A stretch of 64,000 bases of DNA from Halovibrio salipaludis. GTDB lineage: Bacteria > Pseudomonadota > Gammaproteobacteria > Pseudomonadales > Oleiphilaceae. A program made the translations under genes and the position numbers. Shown in pieces: positions 7,936-16,615 of this stretch; the first letter of the stretch is position 1; every line of letters starts with the position of its first letter. The notes below the pieces were generated by a model. That model was not told the origin of the DNA. It searched no databases and saw only the letters and a list, made by a program, of their open reading frames with translations. Location of the stretch: NCBI RefSeq assembly GCF_002286965.1, contig NZ_NSKD01000002.1, forward strand, positions 575,557 through 639,556. Direction: 5' to 3'.

Positions 7936-10900
7936 CGCCCACGTGCACGGTGCTCTGCGCCAGGTCCAGCAGTTCCCGCAGGGCCACTGAGAACATGGCG
8001 TATTCCGGCGTGCTCTGGCTGCGCAGCTCACCCATGATGCCGTGCCAGCGCTCGATCAGACCGGCATGCTCACTGGCCCAGGCCTGGAGTGTGGTCTGAA
8101 GATCCGTATCCGCTGTGCGTGACCGCAGTATCCCCGTGGTCAGCGCCCGCTGCTGCCAGTTCAGGTCCTCGCGGAAACTTTCCCGGGCCAGTGCCTCCCA
8201 GTGGCTGCGTGGCACCAGCGCGGATATGGCATTGGCAAACCAGTCCAGTTCCAGTTCGTCGCCCACGGCGAAATAGAGATGCGCCACCTCCTTGAGGTCC
8301 AGACCGGTTTCCTCGCGGGCATCGATGATCCCAAGCCCGGAGAGCAGGTGGCCGGAGCCGGCGACAACCCCGGCCAGTGGCTCGGGAACGCCCTCGCCTG
8401 TGAGCCGGTCGCGCTCCTGCTGCCAGACATCCAGCGCCCGTTCACCAATGTAGGACTTCAGGTCAGCGGCCATGGCATCCAGGCGGGTCTGGAAGCGCTC
8501 GACCTGGGTCGGCATGTCGATTTCACTCCGCCGGTTGCGCAGCAGCCAGCGCGCGCCCCGCCGCACGAGCCGCATCAGCTCGCTCTGGAGCTCAATCTGG
8601 AGGCCGCTCGGAATACGGTAGTCCAGCGCTTCCACCTGCTGCCACCAGTAATCCAGGCGATAGATCCTCTTGGAGATCAGATAGGCCCTGGCAATGGACG
8701 GCAGCGCCGCGCCGGTGGACTGCTGGAGCCGTTCCACAAAGGTCATGCCCATGTGATTGACCAGGTCATTGGCCACCCGCGTGGCAATGATCTCGCGCCG
8801 CAGCTGATGCTGCTCAAGCGCCTGGTCGAAACGCTCCACCAGCTGTGAAGGGAACATCTCCCGGATCATGGGCTTGATCCCGGGATCCTCCGGAAGATCG
8901 CTGGCGACCAGCACCTGCTTGAGGTCCGCCTTGACCACCGCGATCAGCACCGACAGCTCCGGGCGGGTCAGCCCCTGGCCGTTAAGCTGGCGCTCACTCA
9001 GCGCCTCTTCGTCGGGCAGATTCTCGAGCCCACGATCGAGCAGGCCCCGGTTCTCGTAACGGACCATCAGGCGCCGGTACTCCTCAAGCCTTTCGGCCCC
9101 CTCCGAGTTAGCGATGGAAATCGCCTGGGTCTGGCGGTAGTTGTTCTCCAGCACCAGGCGGGAGACATCCTCGGTCATGCTGGTGAGGAACTCATTGCGC
9201 TGCTTGAAGGTCAGGTCTCCCTGGGCCACCAGCCGGTTGAGCAGGATCTTCATATTGACCTCCCGGTCGGAGCAGTCCACCCCACCGGAGTTGTCAATGA
9301 AATCAGTGTTGCAGCGACCGCCATGGCGCGCGAACTCCACGCGCCCGGCCTGGGACATGCCCAGATTGCCGCCCTCGCCCACAACACGCGAGCCCAGTTC
9401 GGCCCCGTCCACACGCAGTCCGTCGTTGGCCTTGTCGCCCACATCACCATGGGATTCCTGGCGGCTCTTGACGAAGGTGCCGATACCACCAAGCCAGAGC
9501 AGGTCATGCCGCATCTGCAACAGGTGGGAAATCAGCATGTTCGGCGGCATGTGATCGGAACGGGTGCCGAGCATCTCCTTGACCGGCTGGCTCAGCGGAA
9601 TCGACTTGGAGGCCCGGCTGAACACGCCACCGCCTTCGGAAATCACCCCGGTATCGTACTCCTCCCACGAGGAGCCCGGCAGTGCGAACAGGCGCTCACG
9701 CTCACGGAAGCTCGCCTCGGTGTCCGGATCCGGGTCCAGGAAGATGTGCTGGTGATTGAAGGCCGCCACCAGACGGATCTTTCTGGACAGCAGCATGCCG
9801 TTACCGAACACGTCGCCGGCCATGTCACCGATCCCGACGACGCTGAACTCATCGGTATCGGTGTTCACGCCCAGTTCGCGGAAGTGGCGTTCCACGGACA
9901 CCCAGGCCCCTTTGGCGGTAATCCCCATCTTCTTGTGGTCATACCCATAGCTGCCCCCGGAAGCGAAGCCGTCCTCCATCCAGAAGCCGTATTCGTTGGA
10001 GATCTCGTTGGCCAGATCCGAGAAGGTCGCCGTTCCCTTGTCCGGCGCCACCACCAGGTAGTAGTCGTCCTCATCGTGACGGATGACACCTTTGGGCGGG
10101 ATCACTTCGCCATCAACAAAGTTGTCCGTCACATCCAGAAGCCCCCGGATGAAGCAGCTGTAGGCGGCACGCCCGGCGGCCTGCACCTCCTGGCGGTCAG
10201 CGTCCCGGTGAATCTGTTTGGCGACGAAACCGCCCTTGGCCCCCACGGGCACAATCACCGCGTTCTTGACCTGCTGGGCCTTCACCAGCCCCAGGATCTC
10301 GGTGCGGTAATCCTCGAACCGGTCCGACCACCGCAGCCCCCCGCGTGCCACCTTGCCACCGCGCAGGTGAACGCCTTCCACCTGGGGCGAGTACACAAAA
10401 ATCTCATAGACCGGCCGCGGGCGCGGCAGGTCGGCAAGCTGGGAAGGATCAAATTTCAGGCTGATGCAGTTGCCGTCCCCGTTGCTCCCCTCCTGGTAGA
10501 AATTGGTCCGGGTTGTGGCCTGCATCAGCTCAAGGAACAGTCGCAGAACCCGATCCTCGCTCAGGTTCGGCACCTCATCCAGGCCACTGCCGAACTCAAT
10601 GGCGATCTTTTTCTGGGCCGCCTCGCACTGGCGTTCGCTCTGGTAACGCTCCGGGTTGAAGCGCACATCGAAGAACTGCAGAAGCAGTGATACCAGCTTG
10701 TCATGTCGTGCCAGGGTTCCGGCGATGAAGGTCTGGCTGTTGCTGATGCGGATCTGCTGCATGTAGCGCGCATAGGCCCGCAGCAGCGAGATGGAACGCC
10801 AGTCCAGGTAGCCGGCCAGCAGCAGCTGGTTGAAGTGGTCGTTCTCCCCCTCGCCATGCCAGACGCGGGTGAACAGCGATTCAAAGATGGGCCTGATGCG

Positions 10901-12790
10901 TTCGATGTCGATGGGCTCGCCGGAGCGTGAGCGCAGCGCGAAATCATGGATCCAGTGGGTATTGCCGCTGCGGTCCGTGATCTCGAACGGATGCTCGCCG
11001 ATCACCCGGAAACCGATGTTCTCGAACACCGGAATCACGTCGGACAGCGGCAGCTGCTGATGCGGATGGAACAGCTTGAAGTGCAGCGTGTTGGCGCTCT
11101 CCTCCGGATCCCGGTAGAAGCTCATGGCCATCCGGCCGGTTTCATGGATCCGGTCCAGGTATTCCACGTCAATCGCGGCACGCCGTGCCGAGAACATGTC
11201 CCGGTAGCCCGCCGGGAAGGCATTCTCATAGCAGGCGGAGAGCCGGGTCCCGATCTCTTCACCGTGGTGCTCGACCAGAGCCTCCTGCAGGGTGTCCTGC
11301 CAGGAGCGCGCCAGTTCCACCAGTTTCTGCTGCAGTTCCTCCACCGGCAGAACCCGGTTCTCCTGGGGCTGAACCCGTACCGTGAACTGGGTGCGCGCCA
11401 GCACGGATTCCGAGAAATAGGTGGTGAAATCAATGCCCTCGGCATCCAGCGCCCGCACGATGGCATTCTGCATGCTCACCCGCAGCTGGGTTGAATACAG
11501 TTCGCGCGGCACGAATGCCAGACAGGTCACGAACTGGCCATAGACGTCCTCGCGCATGAACAACCGGATCTTGCGCCGTTCCTGGATATAGAGGATGGCC
11601 TTGGCCACATCCACCAATTCATCCCCCCCGATCTGGAACAGCTGGTCCCGGGGATAGACCGTCAGGATCTGATCCAGTTCCTTGCCCGCGTAGTCCTCAC
11701 GCGGGAACCCTGACTGGCTGAGCACGTATTCGATCTTGCGCCGCAGCAGCGGAATCTCATCCGGGCGCTCGTGGTAAACCCGCGAGGTATAGAGACCGAG
11801 GAAGCGCCGCTCCCCCACGACACGCCCTTTCTCATCCAGTTTCTTGATGGCGATGTAGTCCGGATACGCCGGCCTGTGGATACGTGAGCGCTGGGCGGAC
11901 TTGCCGAAAATGAACAGACTGCTGCTGTCGGTCATGGCCTCGCGCGTCTGGCGCGGCATGTCCTTCATGCGGATGCTGCTGGGCCGTTCGTTGTAGGTCC
12001 GCAGAATCCCCAGCTCGGAATCCGGCACCTGCCGGATCTCCGTGCGCCGGTTCTCACGCACGAAGTCGTACTCGTCATAGCCCAGGAAGGTGAAACGGTC
12101 ATCCACCAGCCATTCCAGAAAGGCCCTGGCCTCGCTGACCTCCTCCGACGACAGCGTTTTCGGCGGGTCCGCCAGCTCATCCAGTATCGCCGTTGCCTTG
12201 TCGCGCATATGGGGGAAGTCCGACACCGCAATCCGGACCTCTCCCAGTACCTGCTCCACGTCGGCACGCAGGGCACTCAGGGCGGCGCTGTCCGAGTGGC
12301 GATCCACTTCCATCACGATCAGGGCTTCCTCGCCCGGCTCGAGCGGCTTCTTCACGGCCTCGTTGAGCCGCACCAGATCGCCTTTCCCATCACGTTCGGG
12401 ATTGAGGATGGTGTAATGGATGGTATGGATATTCAATTCCCGGGCATTGACCTCCATGCGCATGGAGTCGATCAGGAAGGGGATGTTCGGATGCAGCACG
12501 AACATCACCGTATGGCTGGACTCCCAGCCATCCTTCTCGAGATCCGGATTGAAGACCCAGACCCGCGACTCCTGGCCGGGACCCTGCTGGACGAACTCCC
12601 AGGCTGAGAGCACAGCTCCGTAGGCATCCAGGAAGCGCTGCTGGACGAGCTCAGCGAAGGGCATGTGTTCAAAATAGCGCTGGGCGAAGTCGCTGATACG
12701 ATCCGCCTGGTCTGCTGGAAGACGCTCTCTCAGCGCCCCGTCGAGCTTCTGCTGGAACTCCGCCATGGTGGAGAAGGTTTCCTCATTCAT
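7925..12790 (-). CDS. gdhB: NAD-specific glutamate dehydrogenase, large (about 180 kDa) type
   Basis: Oxidative deamination of glutamate to 2-oxoglutarate with NAD, a catabolic enzyme that feeds amino acid carbon into the TCA cycle. The 1621 residues fit the L-GDH180 family. The first 700 or so hold the ACT-like regulatory modules typical of this type. The catalytic core has VPVGAKGGFVAKQ with the active Lys, DLANEISNEYGFWMEDGFASGG, and a nucleotide-binding stretch VVGIGDMAGDVFGNGMLLS. The remaining C-terminal 400 residues are helical. The ATG at 12790 has AGGA eight bases upstream. It stands alone between a cyclase and a batD-like gene that are both on the other strand. In Pseudomonas the enzyme is induced by arginine, but nothing here proves that. 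A perfect inverted repeat lies 131 bases before the start. Confidence 0.96.
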   Translation of the reverse strand: MNEETFSTMAEFQQKLDGALRERLPADQADRISDFAQRYFEHMPFAELVQQRFLDAYGAVLSAWEFVQQGPGQESRVWVFNPDLEKDGWESSHTVMFVLHPNIPFLIDSMRMEVNARELNIHTIHYTILNPERDGKGDLVRLNEAVKKPLEPGEEALIVMEVDRHSDSAALSALRADVEQVLGEVRIAVSDFPHMRDKATAILDELADPPKTLSSEEVSEARAFLEWLVDDRFTFLGYDEYDFVRENRRTEIRQVPDSELGILRTYNERPSSIRMKDMPRQTREAMTDSSSLFIFGKSAQRSRIHRPAYPDYIAIKKLDEKGRVVGERRFLGLYTSRVYHERPDEIPLLRRKIEYVLSQSGFPREDYAGKELDQILTVYPRDQLFQIGGDELVDVAKAILYIQERRKIRLFMREDVYGQFVTCLAFVPRELYSTQLRVSMQNAIVRALDAEGIDFTTYFSESVLARTQFTVRVQPQENRVLPVEELQQKLVELARSWQDTLQEALVEHHGEEIGTRLSACYENAFPAGYRDMFSARRAAIDVEYLDRIHETGRMAMSFYRDPEESANTLHFKLFHPHQQLPLSDVIPVFENIGFRVIGEHPFEITDRSGNTHWIHDFALRSRSGEPIDIERIRPIFESLFTRVWHGEGENDHFNQLLLAGYLDWRSISLLRAYARYMQQIRISNSQTFIAGTLARHDKLVSLLLQFFDVRFNPERYQSERQCEAAQKKIAIEFGSGLDEVPNLSEDRVLRLFLELMQATTRTNFYQEGSNGDGNCISLKFDPSQLADLPRPRPVYEIFVYSPQVEGVHLRGGKVARGGLRWSDRFEDYRTEILGLVKAQQVKNAVIVPVGAKGGFVAKQIHRDADRQEVQAAGRAAYSCFIRGLLDVTDNFVDGEVIPPKGVIRHDEDDYYLVVAPDKGTATFSDLANEISNEYGFWMEDGFASGGSYGYDHKKMGITAKGAWVSVERHFRELGVNTDTDEFSVVGIGDMAGDVFGNGMLLSRKIRLVAAFNHQHIFLDPDPDTEASFRERERLFALPGSSWEEYDTGVISEGGGVFSRASKSIPLSQPVKEMLGTRSDHMPPNMLISHLLQMRHDLLWLGGIGTFVKSRQESHGDVGDKANDGLRVDGAELGSRVVGEGGNLGMSQAGRVEFARHGGRCNTDFIDNSGGVDCSDREVNMKILLNRLVAQGDLTFKQRNEFLTSMTEDVSRLVLENNYRQTQAISIANSEGAERLEEYRRLMVRYENRGLLDRGLENLPDEEALSERQLNGQGLTRPELSVLIAVVKADLKQVLVASDLPEDPGIKPMIREMFPSQLVERFDQALEQHQLRREIIATRVANDLVNHMGMTFVERLQQSTGAALPSIARAYLISKRIYRLDYWWQQVEALDYRIPSGLQIELQSELMRLVRRGARWLLRNRRSEIDMPTQVERFQTRLDAMAADLKSYIGERALDVWQQERDRLTGEGVPEPLAGVVAGSGHLLSGLGIIDAREETGLDLKEVAHLYFAVGDELELDWFANAISALVPRSHWEALARESFREDLNWQQRALTTGILRSRTADTDLQTTLQAWASEHAGLIERWHGIMGELRSQSTPEYAMFSVALRELLDLAQSTVHVGVSG

Positions 12791-12920
12791 GATGGCATCC
12801 TGTGGCCGTCGGTCTGCGTTCCCTCAGCATAGACAAAACCACGCCCTATGGCCCATGGATTTGCGGTAACTCCTTATGGATGGCCGCATTCAATTACGAT
12901 TTGGAAATAACCCGCCTGAT

Positions 12921-12942
12921 ACGGAACTGTGTCCCGTTCCGT
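12921..12942. promoter_or_regulatory. Perfect inverted repeat between gdhB and batD (possible operator)
   Basis: ACGGAAC and GTTCCGT form a perfect 7-base inverted repeat around an 8-base centre. It lies in the 227-base divergent gap, 131 bases before gdhB and 76 before the batD ATG. A dimeric regulator could bind here; which one is unknown. No tract of T follows on either strand, so it is not a terminator. Confidence 0.45.
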
Positions 12943-13017
12943 GGCTTGAGCCGCGCCGCCGGGTGCGCGAGGATGTCACACGGATTGCCCACCCGGACCA
13001 GGAGCAACTGCGCTGTC

Positions 13018-14685
13018 ATGCGGATCTGTCGGATTACCCTGTGCACCCTTGCCCTGCTGGCGATGCTGGGCGGCTGGAGCAGTACCGCGCTGGCGGACCT
13101 TACCGCCTCGGCCAATCCCAAACGCCTCTATGCCAATGAACTGATCACCCTCACCCTCGACACCGAAACCGAACTCGACTTCAGTCTGGGCTCGCTGCTC
13201 AATCCCACGGAGATGGACATCCCCCATCCTGATACAGACCCGCTGGAGGATGACTTCCGGATTCTGGACCGCCACCAGCGCATGGCCATCCAGTCCAAGA
13301 ACGGCGTCAACCGGGGCCAGGTCACCTGGACCTTTCTCCTGGCTCCCCGAAGAGCCGGCGAACTGACCATTCCCGCGCTGCGGTTCCAGGACATGCAGAG
13401 CAGCGCCATCGATGTCACCGTCATGCCCGGCGTAGCGCCCGCGGAACGCGCCGAACCGGAAGCCCGGCTGGACGTCAGCCTTAGTGAGGATGAAGTCTAT
13501 GTACAGCAACAGATCATCCTGACCCAGCGCGTCTACTATGAGCCGCCCCTGGCGCAGGCGAACCTGTCCTCGCCCACGATTCCCGATGCCATGGTCAAGC
13601 CCCTGGGTGAGCAGCGCGAATACCGGGCCGAAAGGGACGGCCGTGAATGGCAGGTGGCGGAACGGCGCTTTGTGATCGTTCCCCAGTCCGCAGGCACCCT
13701 GATCCTTCCCGAACAGCGCTTTGAGGCACGCAAACAGACCGAAGGCGGCGACCTGGTGCCCGTGATCGCCACCGCGCCCTCCCAGCGCATCAAGGTGAAT
13801 CCACCACCGGAATCCTTCAGCGGCGACATCTGGCTGCCCGCGCGCAACCTGGAGCTCACCGAGGAGTGGTCAGACTCCCCGGATTCGGTGCGCGCCGGCG
13901 ACAGCATACGCCGTGACATCCAGATCCGGGCCGTGGGCGTGGCTCCCGAGTCCCTGCCCCGGCTCACCATCGGTTACCCGGACAGCCTGAGGGAGTACCC
14001 CAGCCCCTGGAAATCGGAATCACGGCTCACCGGAGACAGCATCGAGGGACGGCTGCGCAAGCGCTCCAGCCTGGTTCCCATTGAGCCGGGTCGGATCACC
14101 CTGCCGGAAGTCCGCATTCCCTGGTGGGACGTGGAGGCGAATGAGCAGCGCGAGGCTGTGCTGCAGGCCCATGAAATGAAGGTTGAGCCCGCTGCCGGCG
14201 CCGAAGGCAACGAAAGTGCCGAGAAGGACGTCAGGGAGGCGCTCTCCAGGATCAACCTCTCCCGCCCCGGCAGTACCACCCTGCCGCCGCTGTGGTTCTG
14301 GCTGGCGGTGGTGCTCGCCTCCGGGTGGCTGATCACGGGCATCGCCTGGTGGCGCAACCGCCACACCAGGAGCGAAACGCTGGCACTGAGCACCGAGGAA
14401 AGAGCCAACCGGGAGCGTTTCCACGCCCTGTGCGAGCACGCCCGCAGGGGTGAAGCGGATACCCTGACACTGCTGCCCCACTGGGCGGCAGTGCATTTCA
14501 ACCGCCCCTCTCTGCGAACCGTGGGCGATGTCACCGCCTACCTGAATGACCCTCAGCTCACCCGGGAGCTCCAGGCACTGGAGCGCCACCTGTTTGCCAA
14601 TCCGGATGAACGCGAGGTGTGGGAAGGGGATGAACTGGTGGGCGTACTGAGGCGGCTCGCCGGCCGCCCCCGCAACGGATCCTAG
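13018..14685 (+). CDS. batD: BatD-like membrane-anchored protein
   Basis: Periplasmic protein of the BatD (Bacteroides aerotolerance) family. From the ATG at 13018 it is 555 residues. A signal peptide comes first (ICRITLCTLALLAMLGGWSSTALA), then several beta-rich domains of about 110 residues (DLTASANPKRLYANELITLTL; YVQQQIILTQRVYYEPPL), then a C-terminal membrane helix (LWFWLAVVLASGWLITGIAWW) and a cytosolic tail of about 110 residues. The long open frame upstream to 12802 encodes no plausible protein. AGGAG lies 13 bases before the ATG, rather far. BatD usually sits in an operon with MoxR ATPase and von Willebrand A proteins (BatA, BatB); none is here. The partners may be coded elsewhere. 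The stop shares CTAG with ccmI. Confidence 0.85.
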   Translation: MRICRITLCTLALLAMLGGWSSTALADLTASANPKRLYANELITLTLDTETELDFSLGSLLNPTEMDIPHPDTDPLEDDFRILDRHQRMAIQSKNGVNRGQVTWTFLLAPRRAGELTIPALRFQDMQSSAIDVTVMPGVAPAERAEPEARLDVSLSEDEVYVQQQIILTQRVYYEPPLAQANLSSPTIPDAMVKPLGEQREYRAERDGREWQVAERRFVIVPQSAGTLILPEQRFEARKQTEGGDLVPVIATAPSQRIKVNPPPESFSGDIWLPARNLELTEEWSDSPDSVRAGDSIRRDIQIRAVGVAPESLPRLTIGYPDSLREYPSPWKSESRLTGDSIEGRLRKRSSLVPIEPGRITLPEVRIPWWDVEANEQREAVLQAHEMKVEPAAGAEGNESAEKDVREALSRINLSRPGSTTLPPLWFWLAVVLASGWLITGIAWWRNRHTRSETLALSTEERANRERFHALCEHARRGEADTLTLLPHWAAVHFNRPSLRTVGDVTAYLNDPQLTRELQALERHLFANPDEREVWEGDELVGVLRRLAGRPRNGS

Positions 14686-15611
14686 CTGCCGGATTCGCCG
14701 CTCTGGCCGCCGCCCTCCTCAAGGAGGTCGTCGGGCACCGGCTCTCCGAGCTCGGAGTAGGCTGCCGCCACCCCCCGCCGGATGCTTTCGGCCTGCGGGT
14801 GATCCGGGGCGATTTCCAGAATGCGTTCCCAGTAATCCAGCGCCTCGCGGTAGTCCCCATTGCGGAACGCCTCAACGCCGAGAAGGCCCAGGCTGTTGAC
14901 CTCATCCGGGTTACCCTCGCGGGCGCGGCTGATGGCGTTATCCACTTCAGCGGTCACCTCCCCGCGGTTGGCCATGAACAGGGCCTGGGCACGCAGCCCC
15001 AGGGCCGACGCCGGGTTCCCATCACCGGCACGCTCAATGGCGCGGGCCAGTTCGCCATAGGCTTCCGCAGCCTCCCGGAAGCGCTCGAGCTGCATGTAGC
15101 TGCGCCCCAGCATGGCCCACCCCTGGGGATTATCCGGGTCCGCTTCCAGTCGGGTCTGAAGGCGCTGGACCATGGCATCCACATCGGACGCATCCATACC
15201 GTCCTGCATCATCTGCTGACGCTCACGGAACTGCGCCACCTCATCGCTGGCGCCCAGCGAATCATAGAGCAGGAAAGCCCCCACCGGCAGCGCCAGAACC
15301 AGAGCCAGCGTTGTGACCACAATACCTGCGCGCCCTCCGGAGCTGGCCTCACCTGCTGTGTCTTCCGACTCAACATCGCGCAGGAGACGCATTTCCAGCT
15401 CATCCTTAAGGGACTCGAAACCTGACTCATCCAGGGCACCCTCATCCCGCTCACGTTCCAGCTCGGCAAGGCGGGCCCGGTAGGTGGCCAGGTTCTGCTC
15501 ACGGTACTGCACCACGGGCCTGGAGCGGCGGGCGAACAGCATTGGATAGATGACAAAGACCAGCGCGAGGATGATCAGAAGTAGGACGGCAAGCCAGAAA
15601 TTCAGGGGCAT
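14682..15611 (-). CDS. ccmI: Cytochrome c maturation protein CcmI
   Basis: Chaperone that holds apocytochrome c for the CcmFH haem ligation step. Of 309 residues, the N-terminus is a membrane helix (FWLAVLLLIILALVFVIYPML) followed by a cytosolic Leu-zipper-like coil (REQNLATYRARLAELERERDEG). A second membrane helix (GIVVTTLALVLALPVGAFLLY) leads to a periplasmic domain of TPR repeats (DNPQGWAMLGRSYMQLERFREAAEAYGELA; PDEVNSLGLLGVEAFRNGDYREALDYWERIL). It is the last gene of the ccm operon, 22 bases after ccmH. Its TAG overlaps the TAG of batD in CTAG on the other strand. Confidence 0.93.
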   Translation of the reverse strand: MPLNFWLAVLLLIILALVFVIYPMLFARRSRPVVQYREQNLATYRARLAELERERDEGALDESGFESLKDELEMRLLRDVESEDTAGEASSGGRAGIVVTTLALVLALPVGAFLLYDSLGASDEVAQFRERQQMMQDGMDASDVDAMVQRLQTRLEADPDNPQGWAMLGRSYMQLERFREAAEAYGELARAIERAGDGNPASALGLRAQALFMANRGEVTAEVDNAISRAREGNPDEVNSLGLLGVEAFRNGDYREALDYWERILEIAPDHPQAESIRRGVAAAYSELGEPVPDDLLEEGGGQSGESGS

Positions 15612-15633
15612 GAAAGCTCACTCGGGTTGGGAT

Positions 15634-16107
15634 TCATTCATCGCGCAGCCACTGCTCCGCACGGCGACGCTCTTCCTCGGACAGCGGGGTTGAATCAAGT
15701 TCCCGGCGCGCGCGATTACGCGCCACCAGGGCAAGCACCACCCCGACGCCGATCACCAGCACCACAAAGGGCCCGATCCAGAGTGCCCAGGTGTGCGGGG
15801 CGAACACCGGCCGGTAGCTCACGAAACTGCCGAAACGATCCACCATGGCCTGGCGGATCTCCTCGTCCGTGGCGCCTTCACGCATCATCTTCCGGACGCG
15901 CTCGCGCATATCCGCAGAGATGGGAGCCCCGGATTCGGCGATGGATTCATTCTGGCACTTCGGACACCGCAGCTCCCGCGTGAGTTCACTGAAACGCTCA
16001 CGCAGCTGCGGGTCCTCAAAGCGCTCCTGGGCCGTAGCCGGCATGGCAAACAGCGCCACCGCCAACAGCACCAGTACGGCCTCAGCCGTCTTTACGATAG
16101 CGTTCAT
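15634..16107 (-). CDS. ccmH: Cytochrome c maturation protein CcmH
   Basis: Thiol-reducing subunit that keeps the apocytochrome CXXCH cysteines ready for haem attachment. From the ATG at 16107 it has 157 residues: a signal peptide (VKTAEAVLVLLAVALFAMPATAQ), the family signature LRCPKCQNESIAESGAP with the two redox cysteines, and a membrane helix (WALWIGPFVVLVIGVGVVLALVA) before a charged tail. An earlier start would put 26 unlikely residues in front of the signal peptide. The start overlaps the end of ccmG by 26 bases. The C-terminal half found in the long E. coli CcmH is here the separate gene ccmI. Confidence 0.95.
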   Translation of the reverse strand: MNAIVKTAEAVLVLLAVALFAMPATAQERFEDPQLRERFSELTRELRCPKCQNESIAESGAPISADMRERVRKMMREGATDEEIRQAMVDRFGSFVSYRPVFAPHTWALWIGPFVVLVIGVGVVLALVARNRARRELDSTPLSEEERRRAEQWLRDE

Positions 16108-16615
16108 AGAGCGGCTCAAAATCAGACTCCCAGACGTCTTGATCCACCACGCCCACATGGCGATGGCGGACGATGCCCTCGGCATCGATCAGGTAGGTCT
16201 CCGGCGCCCCGTAGACGCCCAGATCAAACCCCAGGCTGCCTTCCGGGTCATAGATCACCCGGGTGTAGGGGTCGCCACGTTCTTCCAGCCATTCCAGGGC
16301 GGCGCCACGCTCATCCTTGTAGTTGAGCCCGACGATGGGAACACCCTGCTCCGCGAGCCGGTTGAGGTGGGGATGCTCCACCCGGCAGGCGGCACACCAG
16401 GTGCCCCAGACATTCAGCAGCTGCACCTTGCCCTTCAGGATCTCCGGCCCGCCAGAGGCCTCCTTATCACCCAGCATCGGCAGATCGAAGGACGGCACCT
16501 CCCGGCCTACCAGCGCGGAATCCAGCTCACTGGGATCCTCACCGAGGCCCCAATAGAAAACCACGCCCAGTGTGACCGCGAGCACCAGCGGCAGGAAAAG
16601 CCAGATCCGGTTCAT
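16082..16615 (-). CDS. ccmG: Thiol:disulfide interchange protein CcmG (DsbE)
   Basis: Membrane-anchored, periplasm-facing thioredoxin that reduces apocytochrome c or CcmH. It has 177 residues: an uncleaved N-terminal anchor (IWLFLPLVLAVTLGVVFYWG) and a thioredoxin fold with the redox motif WGTWCAACRVEHP. The acidic and Gly-rich stretch GVPIVGLNYKDERGAALEWL and the cis-Pro region (YGAPETYLIDAEGIV) are those of CcmG. Its start overlaps the stop of ccmF (ATGA), showing translational coupling. Confidence 0.95.
   Translation of the reverse strand: MNRIWLFLPLVLAVTLGVVFYWGLGEDPSELDSALVGREVPSFDLPMLGDKEASGGPEILKGKVQLLNVWGTWCAACRVEHPHLNRLAEQGVPIVGLNYKDERGAALEWLEERGDPYTRVIYDPEGSLGFDLGVYGAPETYLIDAEGIVRHRHVGVVDQDVWESDFEPLYERYRKDG

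Noticed and set aside
12802..13017. N-terminal extension of the batD frame
   Set aside because: It would place 72 unlikely residues before a clear signal peptide; the region is the divergent promoter gap with the inverted repeat.
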